A stretch of DNA of 64,000 nt from Siphlonurus alternatus (GCA_949825025.1 OX463783.1:10327628-10391627); one strand, 5' to 3'. Counted from the stretch's first letter, positions 28,343-39,064 are shown. Notes: generated from the letters alone by a model not told the origin. Translations and numbers: made by a program.

Positions 28343-28480
28343 ATTACACGATACAATTTTGAATATTGAATACAATTTTTTCTTACAAGAAAACTTGAAC
28401 TCCATTTGTTTGTATGTAGATGAAATTTTCTTGTAAGGAAAAATTGTATTCAATAGTTAGAAAAATTGCATCGTGTAATA
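28343..28480. mobile_element. Foldback element, ATTACACGATRCAATTTT type
   Basis: ATTACACGATACAATTTTGA, then 'atattgaatacaattttttcttacaag', pairs with 'cttgtaaggaaaaattgtattcaatagttagaaaaattgcatcgtgtaat'. The arms are about 50 bp. Just downstream (28530-28565) 'aaaattgtagtgttgtaataccaggctta' repeats part of the right end ('attgcatcgtgtaataccggcttta'), suggesting a second, partial copy in tandem. Confidence 0.82.
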
Positions 28481-28569
28481 CCGGCTTTACAAACAATTTT
28501 TAAGCAAAAATCGTATGCAAGTATAATGGAAAAATTGTAGTGTTGTAATACCAGGCTTAAGCCCAGCTT

Positions 28570-29000
28570 AATCATTTACCTTACAAATTTTGTTATATTT
28601 TTTGTCCTTATATATATTTTTTTATCTTGACCTGTAAGGGTTTCATTCACGAAATTTGTTTACAATTTATTTATAAATAAACTCAATTAATTTTAAGTAA
28701 AAATTATTTATATAAAAATATATCGCTCGAAGTTATAGAGAAAAATCTGTTGTAAAAAATCATTAAATGTCATTTAAACCAGAGAGATTTTATTTATTAA
28801 GATCTTTGATTTATCTCAGTATACATTACGTTTTCCAACGTTGTAGAATTAAATGGTCAATTGACATAAATATTATGACATTTTATATTTTCATTAGAAT
28901 TAATTACTGTTCAGTGTTCATGTTAATTTATGTATACATCAAGTCATAAAAAAAAATCACTTTGAAAGAATAAAAATGTAATTGGATTGCAAAAAAAAAA

Positions 29001-29033
<33 letters not shown>

Positions 29034-29395
29034 AATAAATAAGCTTTTGGATATAAAATGATTTCTCTAATATTAAAAAAATATATAAAAAAAATAACCA
29101 CCAATGAATTTCAAAGTGATTTTTTTTTTCACATAATTTTATACACAATTTTATAATGTAGTTTTATAATCATTTTAATAATTAATAATTATATCCTAAT
29201 TTCAACATCAATAGCTTAATTTGGTAACTGATTCATGGTGAAATAAATATGATCAATCTAAATATCAATTCTGTAAGTTTATTAACATATTATGACTATT
29301 AAGTTAAGCTATAGGTTCATTACATTATCTTAGAAATACAATGAAATTTAAGATGCAATTTAAAATTCACAACGTTTGTGCTTTTCGATCGTATA
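28570..29395. other. AT-rich stretch with (AAT)n/(AAAT)n microsatellite
   Basis: A short (AAT)n then (AAAT)n array spans about 29001-29042. Frames here are AT-driven and unrecognised. Confidence 0.55.
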
Positions 29396-29397
29396 TA

Positions 29398-29554
29398 CAG
29401 TCGTCGCCTGGGAAAATTTCCCTTTTGCAGCCTTGTAAATCACCATGTCATGTGATATTCTTATACGGGGTATATAATGGTATAATATAGTTCAGTGGGG
29501 GTATAGTAATAATTAACAAGGCCGCAAAGGGAAATTTTCCGAGGCGATGACTGT
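29398..29554. mobile_element. Foldback element, GTCGTCGCC family, longest copy
   Basis: ACAGTCGTCGCCTGGGAAAA, then 'tttcccttttgcagccttgtaaatcaccatg', pairs with 'ataattaacaaggccgcaaagggaaattttccgaggcgatgactgt'. The loop is about 45 bp longer than in the 13489 copy and includes a duplicated 'ggggtata' motif. The outer ends ACAGTC(G/A)TCGCC form clean inverted repeats. Confidence 0.88.
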
Positions 29555-29559
29555 AACAA

Positions 29560-30685
29560 AATAACCTCGTCAAATCATCGATATATCAACAACGTAATTT
29601 CTGTTATAAGAAATACAAATATGTTCCTGAAAAATAGTACAAAAAGTACAAAAAGTGTTGACAGAACCTTGAAATTTATTTCTTACTTAGTGTTAGTAAT
29701 ATTATAACCAAACATAAATTTATATTTATTTTTCATAGTAACGTATATGGTTTTTCCTTAACTGACGTCACTCCATATTAAATATAAACATACCTTCAAA
29801 CATCCGTATGTGTCAGAAAAACCATGATGTTGTATGCGCATCTTTGAACAAAGACGTTGTGTGCTAGGAGTAATAAAGCAAGTATACAAATTTAAGGTTT
29901 GTTATTTTTACGTTATTTTAATAAAGAACACTATCAGAAAAAGAATAATTTTTATAATGTTAATTGGAATTTCAGGAAAAATATGCATGGAAAAATAATC
30001 ATATTAAAATAAACAATACATATTTTGATGATCATATCAAATAAATTACATATATCCAAATAATTTAGTTTCATTAAATATTTTTTTTTTCATAAAATTT
30101 GCTGTTTTTCTGCCATTATTTTACGTGCTCTTTTAGACAAAAAATTTGGATTTTCTTAAAAATGGGGCATTGATGCATGAAAACAAATTAGTAATAGCAA
30201 AAATATTTAATTACGTGAAGAAAATTTACACAAAATTAATAAATTATAATTCAATTAACATCCTAAAAGGGTATGACTACGTCATTACTATAATTTCTTG
30301 CATGTTAAACAACAATGGGATTTATTACTAATTTTTTAAGCTACGAAAAAATATAGTGTTCTTAATAAGGAATTCAAAAATTCTTAACTATACATACAAT
30401 TGTTATTTTTCCAGAATTTGTTAAAATTAAAGTTTAACTTGATTTTTTAAAAACTTAATAGAAATTCGTTACTACTTATTTTATTGTTATTTGTTGTATA
30501 CAATTAAACGTATTAATTGATGTACAAGCCTGCATCCTTTGTATACGATTTTGCAATAATTACGCACAAAAACATAACCAATCATTTATAATAATATTGC
30601 GGTTCTTTAATTTCAGTTTTTTCCCCCATAAAAATACAGCTCATAGTTTTGTTTTAAATTTGTCACAGAACAAAATGAAGTTTAT
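29560..30685. other. AT-rich stretch, nothing recognised
   Basis: TGACGTCA lies at 29763-29770. A 61-codon frame at 30146 has no recognised motif. Confidence 0.45.
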
Positions 30686-30687
30686 AA

Positions 30688-31138
30688 ATGTAGTTTTAAA
30701 TTAATGCATTTTCCCTGCAATGACAATTTATTTTCTTAAAAAAAATACACAAAAAACACAGCTTAAATGCCTAAATAATTCGCTAGGACAAATTATAGTC
30801 GGTGTTTTAAACGCGGTTTGAAATGAATGCATTTGCCTGCATCGTCAATTATTTTCTGTAAAAAAACACAGCCTATATAAGTAGCTAAAACAAATTAATG
30901 GTCAGGTTCTTAACGCGGTATGAAATTAATGCATTTTCCCTGCAACGACAATAATTTATACTTAAAAAGTACACAATTAAAAAACACAGCCTAAATGCGT
31001 AAATAATTCGCTAGGACAAATAGTCGGAATTTTAAATGCGGTATGAAATTAATGCATTTGCCTGCATCGTCAATTATTTTCTTTAAAAAACACAGTTTAG
31101 ATAATTAGCTAGAACAAAGGGTGGGTGTCTTAAACGCG
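30688..31138. repeat. Dimeric tandem repeat, 2 x about 225 bp higher-order unit
   Basis: Four monomers begin at about 30688, 30811, 30913 and 31036, each near 'gcggt(t/a)tgaaatTAATGCATTT' (the first is diverged). Their lengths alternate (about 123, 102, 123, 98). Monomers 1 and 3 share TTTTCCCTGCAAYGACA and 'aaataattcgctaggacaaat'. Monomers 2 and 4 share ATTTGCCTGCATCGTCAATT and 'tagctaraacaaa'. The array is therefore A-B-A-B, as in small satellite higher-order repeats. A fifth start, 'aaacgcggtctgtaag', at 31132 runs straight into the GC-rich block. Confidence 0.85.
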
Positions 31139-31300
31139 GTCTGTAAGTTTGACGTACCTTGAACGAGAAGAGAGGAGAGAACGACGGCGGCAAGGGATGT
31201 GGAGGACTGGCGGCAGGCGCGCCTCACGCTCGTGTTTTGTAGTCTGTTTGGCCACGCCCCCTCGCGCATGTGGGCAGACACCTCTAACCAGGTACTACCT
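31139..31300. other. CpG-rich block abutting the tandem repeat
   Basis: Markedly GC-rich for this window: GACGGCGGCAAGGG, GGCGGCAGGCGCGCCTCACG, GGCCACGCCCCCTCGCGCAT. CCACGCCCC is a GC-box (Sp1/KLF-like) core, and AACCAG/GTACTA (31288-31299) could be a splice donor. A promoter or non-coding first exon is possible; a GC-rich end of an element carrying the tandem repeat is equally plausible. Overlapping frames on both strands show no domain. Confidence 0.35.
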
Positions 31301-31304
31301 CTTA

Positions 31305-31825
31305 TCAATGAGATGTGTCTTCGTACTGGCACTTAAGTATCATTTGTATTTTAAAATTAGTGAAGTAAAACTAAGGATACTTTTATTTGGAGTAAATCAG
31401 CATGTTAATTTTGATTAAAGTATCAATTAAAAAATGAAGCCATTTAGAGAAGTAATTTTTTATTTACCAAATTTTATAAAATTTAAAATTATAGAATTAA
31501 AAATAATTAATTTACCAAGTTATTGTTCCATGCAAAATTTAAGGGAAACGGGGAGTAGAGAGGAGCCCAAATGACCCATGGAGTCCCTAAAATATATTAT
31601 ATAATTATCTATGTTGAAAATGCTCAAAGTATTTTTTCTTCTTTTTTCCAAATATACGTTTATTTGTATAGTGGCTAATAAATATTGTTAAAAATGTGAT
31701 TTTACATCTTTTTTTCCCCTTAAAATGGGTCACTTTAACCCCTTCTTCGGTATAATGTTAGCTTTAGGATTACGAGTACTAGCTTAAACTTAACGGGGGG
31801 GGGGGGTCTAAAAACACTATATATA
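31305..31825. other. Unassigned, mostly AT-rich
   Basis: Nothing recognised apart from a G-run of about 12 near 31795-31806, directly before the palindrome at 31830. Confidence 0.45.
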
Positions 31826-31829
31826 TTAT

Positions 31830-32019
31830 GTTACCACCAAAAACCGAATTCGGGCAAAAGCCGAAAAAAATGAGCAAAACTAGTTTTGAGCATCAAGTTA
31901 AGCTCAAAACCCGAAATAATCGATTACTTCGGGTTTTAAGCTTATATGACTTGATGCTCAAAACTGGTTTTGCTCATTTTTTCGGCTTTTGCCCGAATAA
32001 TTCGGTTTTTGGTGGTAAC
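31830..32019. mobile_element. Near-perfect 190-bp palindrome
   Basis: GTTACCACCAAAAACCGAAT, then 'tcgggcaaaagccgaaaaaaatgagcaaaac', pairs with 'gttttgctcattttttcggcttttgcccgaataattcggtttttggtggtaac'. The inner part ('tcaagttaagctcaaaacccgaaataatcg') continues the pairing to the centre, so virtually the whole length is one hairpin. The 69-codon open frame spanning it simply reads both arms. It looks like a recent foldback or MITE; no second copy is in the window. Confidence 0.92.
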
Positions 32020-32040
32020 ACCAGCAATAATCATTAAATA

Positions 32041-32320
32041 GAGGCTTCAAGTGTTTGGGAAAATTTTCTCCATAATACACGAACACCATGTTATCGAAAA
32101 TTTGAGTTTTATCTCAGTAATTACTAATTATTAAAGCTATTAATTTAAAACCATCTCCTATACGCCCCATTTAGGGGTCTTCTAATAATGAAGCAAGAAT
32201 TTATTTTCCTGTAAAAAATTTTTAAGTGTAAAAAAAAAAAAAAATTAAGAGTTTTTTTTTAATACATAGTGTTTGGATAGGACGGTGGGAACACTGCAAA
32301 ATCAGCTGACTTGAAGACTC
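32041..32320. mobile_element. TA-flanked MITE, GAGGCTTCAAGT family, copy 1
   Basis: Starts TA/GAGGCTTCAAGTG and ends 'ggacggtgggaacactgcaaaatcagctgacttgaagactc'. The right-end complement GAGTCTTCAAGTCAGCTGAT matches the left end over about 12 bp. At about 280 bp it has the same length and ends as 51528-51814. The TA target suggests Tc1/mariner-like mobilisation. Interiors have diverged strongly, with A/T-runs. Confidence 0.72.
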
Positions 32321-32324
32321 TTTT

Positions 32325-32970
32325 CAGCATGTTTATATAACGATCGAGCTGACGCAACATTCTGATTTCAAGCGTCAGCTCATGAAATCACTTCATCATC
32401 AAACTACAAATTTTATTGTTTTGGCTACTTCTAGTATTAATACTATTAATCGTATTAATCTAGGAATTTTTTTAAAGAACTATCAATAACGACTTCCAGT
32501 TTAAGGAATATTACACGAAATTTGTAATGGTTACAAAATTTATGAAAATGTTGCACCTTTTTGTACATACAATATTATATAAAACATTGCGTGAAATTAT
32601 AGTAATTAAAAAATATAAAATATTTTGCATTTGCGTTTGTGATTCATGTTGTTTAAAAAAAAATTTGTCTATGACTTTATACATGTCATGTTGAATAATT
32701 GACATTTGTTACATAAAATTTTTAATAAACAAGCTGTCAATTTTACAAATTAATGTTGATTCGATCAATAGAGATAATTACAATTTTAATGCAAAATTTT
32801 TATTATGTTATTATAATTATAAACAGAAACACCAATAAGCAAGATTAATTAATTTTGTTGACACAACCAAAAAAAAAAAAAAAAAATAAATTAGAAATTT
32901 GGGGGATGACTAGACTTTTTATTGCCTTCCCTCCCTCCCTCCCCACAAATATACACCTCATTATTCTCGT
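32325..32970. other. AT-rich stretch, nothing recognised
   Basis: Poly(A) near 32869-32886, then a C-rich patch CCTTCCCTCCCTCCCTCCCC (about 32926-32945). A minus-strand 64-codon frame is unrecognised. Confidence 0.45.
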
Positions 32971-32973
32971 TCT

Positions 32974-33019
32974 GAACAAGGCCTACTCTATTGGTACAAC
33001 AATAGAGTAGGCCTTGTTC
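32974..33019. repeat. Perfect 19-bp stem inverted repeat
   Basis: GAACAAGGCCTACTCTATT, loop GGTACAAC, then the exact complement. A perfect 19-bp stem with an 8-bp loop in AT-rich surroundings is unlikely by chance. It may be the remnant of a small foldback, or a transcribed hairpin. No T-run or other context supports a terminator. Confidence 0.9.
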
Positions 33020-33024
33020 TGAAT

Positions 33025-34085
33025 CTCAAGCAAATGAAACAGGAGTAAAGTTCGTTCTGTTTTGAGGTATACTGTACATTTTAGTGATGCAGATAAGACT
33101 TCTTCTTAACAGAAAACATGTTCTTATACTTTCTGTATGCCAAGTTTCATGTCAATAAGAAACGTTTTTACAATTCTTAATTAAATTCAAGTGAAGAAAA
33201 AAAAAGAGGAAGGGAGATAAGGTAAAGAGAGAAACATGTACTGTAATTATTATTATCTAAATCCAACATCATGGACCAATAACTATTACGCTTCGTTTAA
33301 CATTGGATCACGTGCGTAATATATACAAATCCTTGGTGGATTAACTTGGTTTGTGGTATTACGTAGTTTTGTTTCAGACTTATTATAACAAAACATGGGC
33401 AATGGTATAATATCAGAGTAAAACTATTATACTATTACTTACATACTTAGTCAATTATATTAATATTTTACTAAAAGTTATAATTTTACTGTACGACATT
33501 TTATCATCTGTTTTAATATGTTAAATTTGAGATTTCTTATACCTAAAATATTAAATAAAAAAATTATGGAGTCCGCAGAATAATGTGTATTAAATATGAG
33601 GAAAAGAATTTACTAAAAAAAAATAATCTTGACAATCGATAATCTACTATTATTTATAATATATACTCACTCATTCTAAAAAAAGTAAGTTAAAAAATAC
33701 GAGTAAAATGCAAGAATATAAAAAAAATTTAAAGTTTTATTTTTTTATAATTTCAATAAATTATTATTTAATACAATACAATATTAAAGTCTTGTGTTTC
33801 ATGGTTTTAACCAACAAAGTTAGAAAATTTACAATGATAATTTCTATAATACATAAAAATAAATAACAATTATAATAATAATGGAAATTATTTAAATTTT
33901 TAATGTTAATGCATATTACAGTTCTGAAATTACCCGTAGAGAATCATATAATATCCTATATTTTAAATGTTTATAAAAAATATCATATTAAAATAACAAA
34001 TGAATGCTAGACAACATGACAACATGAGGTACATTTTACTTTTGAAATATCAAGTATGATATGAAAATGGAGCTAATATTTTGTT
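33025..34085. other. AT-rich stretch, nothing recognised
   Basis: No gene or shared repeat is seen. The 33100-33190 segment has a transposon-like look ('tgccaagtttcatgtcaataagaaacg') but no match elsewhere. Confidence 0.4.
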
Positions 34086-34094
34086 TTGACACTA

Positions 34095-34200
34095 AAACAG
34101 TTGAACGGAAGTGCTGACGTGGTGTGGTGTCACGTCTGCTCGTTCTCCACCCACGTTCTGACGTGACATCGTGCACGTCCGCGGGTAAGAAGAGCGGAGT
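34095..34200 (+). other. CpG island-like block with splice-donor-like site
   Basis: ACGTGGTGTGGTGTCACGTC, 'tgctcgttctccacccacgttctgacgtgacatcgtgcacgtccgcg', then GGTAAGA (34184-34190) followed by AT-rich sequence. A GC-rich patch ending at a consensus 5' splice site is what a non-coding first exon would look like. Repeated GACGTG/CACGTC pairs could bind bZIP or bHLH factors. No downstream acceptor or coding exon is identified. Confidence 0.3.
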
Positions 34201-34940
34201 ACCACAAAACAAGGGTAATCACAGTGAGTCTCATGACACAATATAATGCTCATATTTTAGAGTATAAAATAACAAAATTTATAATGTTGATTTAAAATCT
34301 GACATTTTTTTTAATAAAAAAAAACAAACAAAAAGGTTCATCAACCCAGGAGTTGTTGTAAGTAAATTAAAAGGTACTTAACTTAATTGACTCTTTTCAT
34401 TCATTTCGATTTTTAAAGATTCATCTCACGTCAGTTGATTGAGATCTCGGAATCGGTTCCTTGGATTCAACATGACTTACAGAAAACTCACCATCAATAA
34501 GTGACTTACAAAACTTTAAGTTGAGCTGTCGGACCAGTTTTGTAAACATTGAGGTAGAAAGTTTAGCTTTATGGAAACCGGAAGTGGAGCTGGCGTGAGA
34601 AAACCACCCCCTTAAATTTGTTCAAACCATAAGCGATTAAGTTTGAGAACATTATCGAATATTTAAAATTTATTACATTAGATTTCTTCTGACAGAAAAA
34701 ACCTTTTTAAATCTATTTTTAGTCCGTATAGACGAGATGTCATCTGGTATCAGATGACGTTTTTATTAATTAATTCCAATGTGCTTTTTCTGTCATCGAT
34801 ACGTATCATACACACCCACAAGTAACTCCTGGCCATTTTCACTCTTTTCTTTTGAAAGTTTATACTTTGATTTGTATGATATTTACCGATGAAAGCTATT
34901 ATAGAAAAAGTACACTGAGAAATATCCTTTGACTCCGAAG

Positions 34941-35297
34941 TCAGTTCGGCTCATTCCACCAAAGGCTCGAATTGATGGTTACAAAAATGGCTTTGTAATA
35001 AGATCTGTGGATGAGTGGAATCGGCTTCCGGGTTCTATCAAGAAATGTTCTGAAACACAGTTTCCTAGTGTTTTAAAGAAACACTATATTTGTAAAAATA
35101 GTTTGTGATTACACATATATTTTGACACAAGCTTACAGCTAATGATTGTTTTTTTTTCAGTAGTTATATAAAGGATTGTAACCACTTTTTAGTGAAATAG
35201 TGCCATCGGTGCTTTGTTGCAATCCGCACCCTAATTTTTGTAATATATTTTGTATTTGTACTTTGGGTGAAATAAAAAAAAAAAAAAAAAAAAAAAG
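34941..35297 (+). mobile_element. 5'-truncated LINE (non-LTR retrotransposon) copy with poly(A)
   Basis: Contains the last 53 codons of an ORF2-type frame, a 3' UTR of about 170 bp ending 'tttgggtgaaat', and a poly(A) tail of about 25 bp. Left flank ...CCGAAGT and right flank (A)nAGTAAAACTGAG are consistent with a short AAGT-type target duplication merged with the tail. The uninterrupted MITE reads ...GAAGTAACTGAG in the 27664 copy, which supports these junctions. Severe 5' truncation is typical of LINE insertion. Confidence 0.85.
34947..35108 (+). pseudogene. LINE ORF2 C-terminal fragment (Jockey/CR1-like), 53 residues
   Basis: Reads in one open frame to a TGA stop at 35106-35108. The motif VDEWNRLPGSIKKCSE followed by FPSVLKKHYI matches the well-known C-terminal pattern of Jockey/CR1-group reverse transcriptases, 'WNxLPxxI..s.s...FK..L..h'. 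Only this tail is present. The endonuclease and reverse transcriptase domains are absent, so the copy is dead on arrival. No start codon should be sought, because the frame begins at the truncation point. Clade assignment is inference from the motif only. Confidence 0.83.
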
Positions 35298-35384
35298 TAA
35301 AACTGAGATCAATCGTTAACAGAAATGAAGTAATAAATAATGAAAAATAATATGGTTACAATATAATTATGGTAAATTTAATGC

Positions 35385-35757
35385 TTAAGGTAGAGATAAT
35401 ACGGATCAGCTGGCCCAATGCTAAAAAAATCTCATTCATAAAAATTATGAAAAAAATTAAAATGTTATCCTCTACATCCCCTATCAGTAAGTAAAATATC
35501 AGGTATACAAAAACGAGCTAGTTTTCGAGATATTAATTTTTAAAGTTCTCTAATTTAACATGGAGAATTGGAACTTCCATGTTAAATTAGTCAACATTAA
35601 AAATTAATAACTCGAAAACTAGCTCGCTTTTGTATATACCTGATATTTTAGCTACTGCACTGATAGGGGATGTATAGGAGAACATTTTAAATTTTTTTCA
35701 TTATTTTTATGAATGGGATTTTTTTAGCATTGGGCCAGCTGATCCGTGTTATCTCAT
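35385..35757. mobile_element. Foldback element, GGTAGAGATAAY family, subtype 1, copy 1
   Basis: TTAAGGTAGAGATAATACGG, 'atcagctggcccaatgctaaaaaaatctcattcataaaaattatg', 'aaaatatcaggtatacaaaaacgagctagttttcgag', 'ttaatttttaaag..tctctaatttaacatgga', then the complement in mirror order to 'tgatccgtgttatctcatttt'. Arms of about 170 bp flank a tiny loop (AGAATTGGAACT), so it forms one enormous hairpin. No coding sequence is present. The sister copy is at 50094-50458. Confidence 0.9.
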
Positions 35758-35759
35758 TT

Positions 35760-36719
35760 TAATAATTTTAATTTGTTGTTATTTTTTTCTAAATGACAAT
35801 GTTTTTTTAAAAGTTTTTAATTCGTCTTTTATGAATTTCAACATTTTATATAAAGAAAGCTTTTTTTTTTCTTTTTTTTTTTCTTTGGAAAATTAACTAT
35901 TGTTTTCTGAGTATATTGTTTTCATATATAAATCCTTTAACTTTATTCAAACAAAATTCTTTTTGACTTTTCTGTCACAAAAACAGTAAACAACAAAATT
36001 TTACGAGTCAGTGATTTTAAATATATAATAATAAAAAAATGGAAATAAAAGGTTTTTGTTTTACTGAAATAAAGACATCAGTTTTCGCTTCGCTTCATTT
36101 TCATTCATTTGTTTTCAGCTTTAGACGTTTTACTCAAATGTATTATATACATATATAATTATGTATAATATAAAAAATATATTGGATGTAAAAATTTGTA
36201 GATTTGCATTTTATTTAACTTTTTATATGCAGTAATGTGTTAGTAGTTAGTTATTACAATTAATATATGATGAATATACATCATAACATTAAATATTATC
36301 AGCAATGTCAATTACTTCTTTTTTGCAATGTAAATTGAAAAGAATGAACCCAAATAATGAATTAAATTACCTTTTTAAAAAAAAAAGGGAAAATTATTTA
36401 ACTAAATCGGAGTAACTTATGGGTAGTGTACATTAATGTTATGATCATTGCAAGGGCAAGTAATTAGCAGTACCAATTAAGATATTTTTTTTTGTTCTAC
36501 GCTATACCAAGTTAAGTGGGTTCAAGGCCCTTTAATTAATTCCCTATGCTAAACTCTTATCTAACTATTTTTTGAGGAAAAACATAGCTGTATAGGCCAA
36601 CTAGAGTTTATTAATTTTTATAGCCGTCTTTAACACTATTTTCCCGCTTTAAATTAGTTGTGGATCATTTTGACCCCTAGCCCCCTTTTCAACTTGGTAT
36701 TGTTATAAGGTTAATAATA

Positions 36720-36720
<1 letters not shown>
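35760..36720. other. AT-rich stretch, nothing recognised
   Basis: No gene or shared repeat is seen; T-rich patches near 35860-35885. Confidence 0.45.

Positions 36721-36722
<2 letters not shown>

Positions 36723-36801
<79 letters not shown>
36723..36801. repeat. (TA)n microsatellite, about 79 bp
   Basis: Uninterrupted TA dinucleotides. Confidence 0.97.
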
Positions 36802-36806
<5 letters not shown>

Positions 36807-36883
36807 TTAATATTTAAAATAAATTTGTGTGATATTTGAAGTAAATTACAGAAGTAGCGGATATAAAAATTAATTTAAAAAAT

Positions 36884-36916
36884 ATACCCACGCAATGCGT
36901 GGCCCACGCATACCCT
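36884..36916. repeat. Short hairpin CCCACGCAATGCGTGG with partial repeat
   Basis: CCACGC-AAT-GCGTGG is a 6-bp-stem hairpin immediately followed by CCCACGCATACCC, in otherwise AT-rich sequence. Short GC-rich hairpins of this kind often sit near transposon ends. No matching partner end was found, so the identity is open. Confidence 0.4.
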
Positions 36917-36919
36917 GTC

Positions 36920-37313
36920 ATGATTAAACATTTTGATATTTAATTTGCTTAATATTAATGAAGTAATTAAGATTCTTAAAGCACAAAAACATTAAAACAA
37001 ATTCTACATAATCCATCAAAAAAGTTCCTTTTTATTTATTAACTTTTTGCTTCGTGCATGTATTTATTTATTATACATTTTTGTGACCAAAGACTAGCTA
37101 GTATACAGGCTTTGTTTGTGACTACTATAATTATAACAATGTATTTTTCATTTAAGATATGAAATAGATGCAGTGTGTAAGATTATTTGGAGGAAGAGGG
37201 GTTCATTTCCTACTGCCTATGCTTTTGCAACTATTTTCAGTCAGTTTTAATTTTTTCTTTATTTTCTAACAATGGAAACCTTAAAAACTCTGTTCTGATG
37301 GCCACTGTAAAAT

Positions 37314-37344
<31 letters not shown>

Positions 37345-38384
37345 CCGCTGAGCTAATAGAAACTTTTAGTCTGATTTTTTTTAATGTAAATATCCAGGAG
37401 AGACTATTGTTATGATATACCATTTAATGAAGATGTTTTAATGTTTCATTCATGTGTTTGTTTATAAATTTATATTTATTTTAAATAGAAAAGTTTTTTG
37501 AAAAGGAGCTATAGCTAGGGTGGGTGTGTTTTAAATGAATCTATTTATTTATTATAAGCTATTTAACATTACGACAAATCTTTGTTTTTTTTCTATGGGA
37601 TTGAGAAAAATGCCTGCAGTTATTTAGACTAATTGTTGTAGGGCCATGATGTTCATGGTATGGTTGATTTTACAGAGCAAAGTTTCAAACAATTGTTTAC
37701 TTAACATTTAATAGTTTACAATAGCCGCCGGGGCTTTCAAATCAACTTTTTATATACCTAGTCACGTATAGGATTTGGACTAAATTTACTCAAACTTTTT
37801 TTTTAAATCAACAATTAAAGTGTTTAATTAAAAACTTTTTAAATAAATTTATAATAAGTACTTTTTAATACTAACTTAATATGTATCTGTAAAACATTGA
37901 AAATACAACTTTTACAGTTTAGTTACGAGCAGGGATTTGAAATAATACTACTAATTAATATAAAATTTATTAATATTTTTTATTAACAACTTATAATCAG
38001 ACTCTCTATAAAAACATCTATTTTTTTTTAAAGTGTATTAAAATTTATATACATGAATAAATGGAGAAGCAAATTACTTTAATTTAAATCAATTTTGGGA
38101 TTGAAACATTTTTAATGAATTTTTTATTGCATATTTGGATAAAAGATCTCGACTTTTATATTGTCAATTTTTTGCAGATTTTGTTCACTCTCTGACATCC
38201 GGGAAGGCATTGGGGTCGAGCGGTAAAAAAGTGTGAAATACTGTTACTCTAAAAAATCTGAAAAAATATCGCTACTTCATGCTTGCTGAATCGCTCCCTA
38301 TAATATTCTATAAGCAACAAGTTAGACAATATTATTTATTGACATTCGAGTATTATTTTAAAAGGAAGAAACTCATACATACAT

Positions 38385-38395
<11 letters not shown>
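36920..38395. other. AT-rich stretch with long poly(T)
   Basis: T-run at about 37316-37344. 37715-37740 contains 'caatagccgccggggctttc', a small GC-rich island. No gene is seen. Confidence 0.45.

Positions 38396-38397
<2 letters not shown>

Positions 38398-38480
<83 letters not shown>
38398..38480. repeat. (TA)n microsatellite, about 83 bp
   Basis: Preceded by three CATA(CATA) units. An Ile-Tyr repeat frame reading through it is an artefact. Confidence 0.97.
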
Positions 38481-38809
38481 GAAAGGTATTTTTAACAATA
38501 AAGTAAATTTACGTAAGGAACGAGTTTAGAAAGTAATAGTAATATAAGGAAGTATGTATTATATTTATAAATATAATTGTTTTGAAAATCACGAAGTAAT
38601 AAAAGTTCACTTGAGGAAGTTCGTTAAGATAGTGACAATGACGTCACAGTAATAATTTAATTGCAAATATGACTATGGTAATTAAATGGTAATTTAAGCT
38701 GGTACAATTTTGATTGAATTTATTTCTGTATTAATTAAATAAACTTTTCTCAGTAATACTTACATGTATTCATAACGTACTTTATTTCACTTTTCACAAG
38801 TGGCACTTG

Positions 38810-39060
38810 CTAAAGAACACCCCATGGAGGATATATATTTTTCTTGGAACACCCACTCGTATACATCCGGGAGGTGATTGATGTCATGTTCCATCAATTA
38901 TGGACCTTTCTGAATGAGATTTCCATGGTTCCCCTCAACCAGGCAAATGCTGGAATGGATTTCTATATAGGCCATCATGGTCCCCCCAGTTTGGAAGGGG
39001 CCCGCAATATGCTAGATTGGGTCCACGAAGATCCGGGAAGATAAATTAAAAAATGTCACC
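38810..39060 (+). mobile_element. SINE copy, body and tail well preserved
   Basis: 'acacccactcgtatacatccgggaggtgattgatgtcatgttccatcaattatgg', then the central domain 'gagatttccatggttcccctcaaccaggcaaatgctggaatggatttc', then ATGGTCCCCCCAGTTTGGAA and 'ctagattgggtccacgaagatccggg'. The segment preceding the central domain matches the tRNA-headed copy at 61710-61750 ('cactcgtgtgaggtaattgatggcatcctccatcaa'), so this is the tRNA-head subfamily with the head lost. The 66-codon frame over it is not a gene. Confidence 0.8.
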
Positions 39061-39064
39061 TCTG

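Larger units (their letters stand above)
34423..35320 (+). mobile_element. GATGAATCTCAGT-family MITE with two later insertions
   Basis: The left part (34423-34700) follows the 16168-16504 order: 'gttgattgagatctcggaatcggttcc', 'actcaccatcaa', 'ggaccagttttgtaaacattgaggtaga', 'caaaccataagcgattaagttt'. It resumes at about 34916 ('tgagaaatatcctttgactccgaag') and at 35298 ('agtaaaactgagatcaatcgttaa'). An unidentified insert of about 215 bp (34700-34915) and a LINE fragment (34941-35297) explain the excess over 337 bp. Confidence 0.78.

Noticed and set aside
36884..36916. Helitron 3' hairpin
   Set aside because: The hairpin is short, no CTRR terminus follows at the expected distance, and no TC 5' end or second copy was found.
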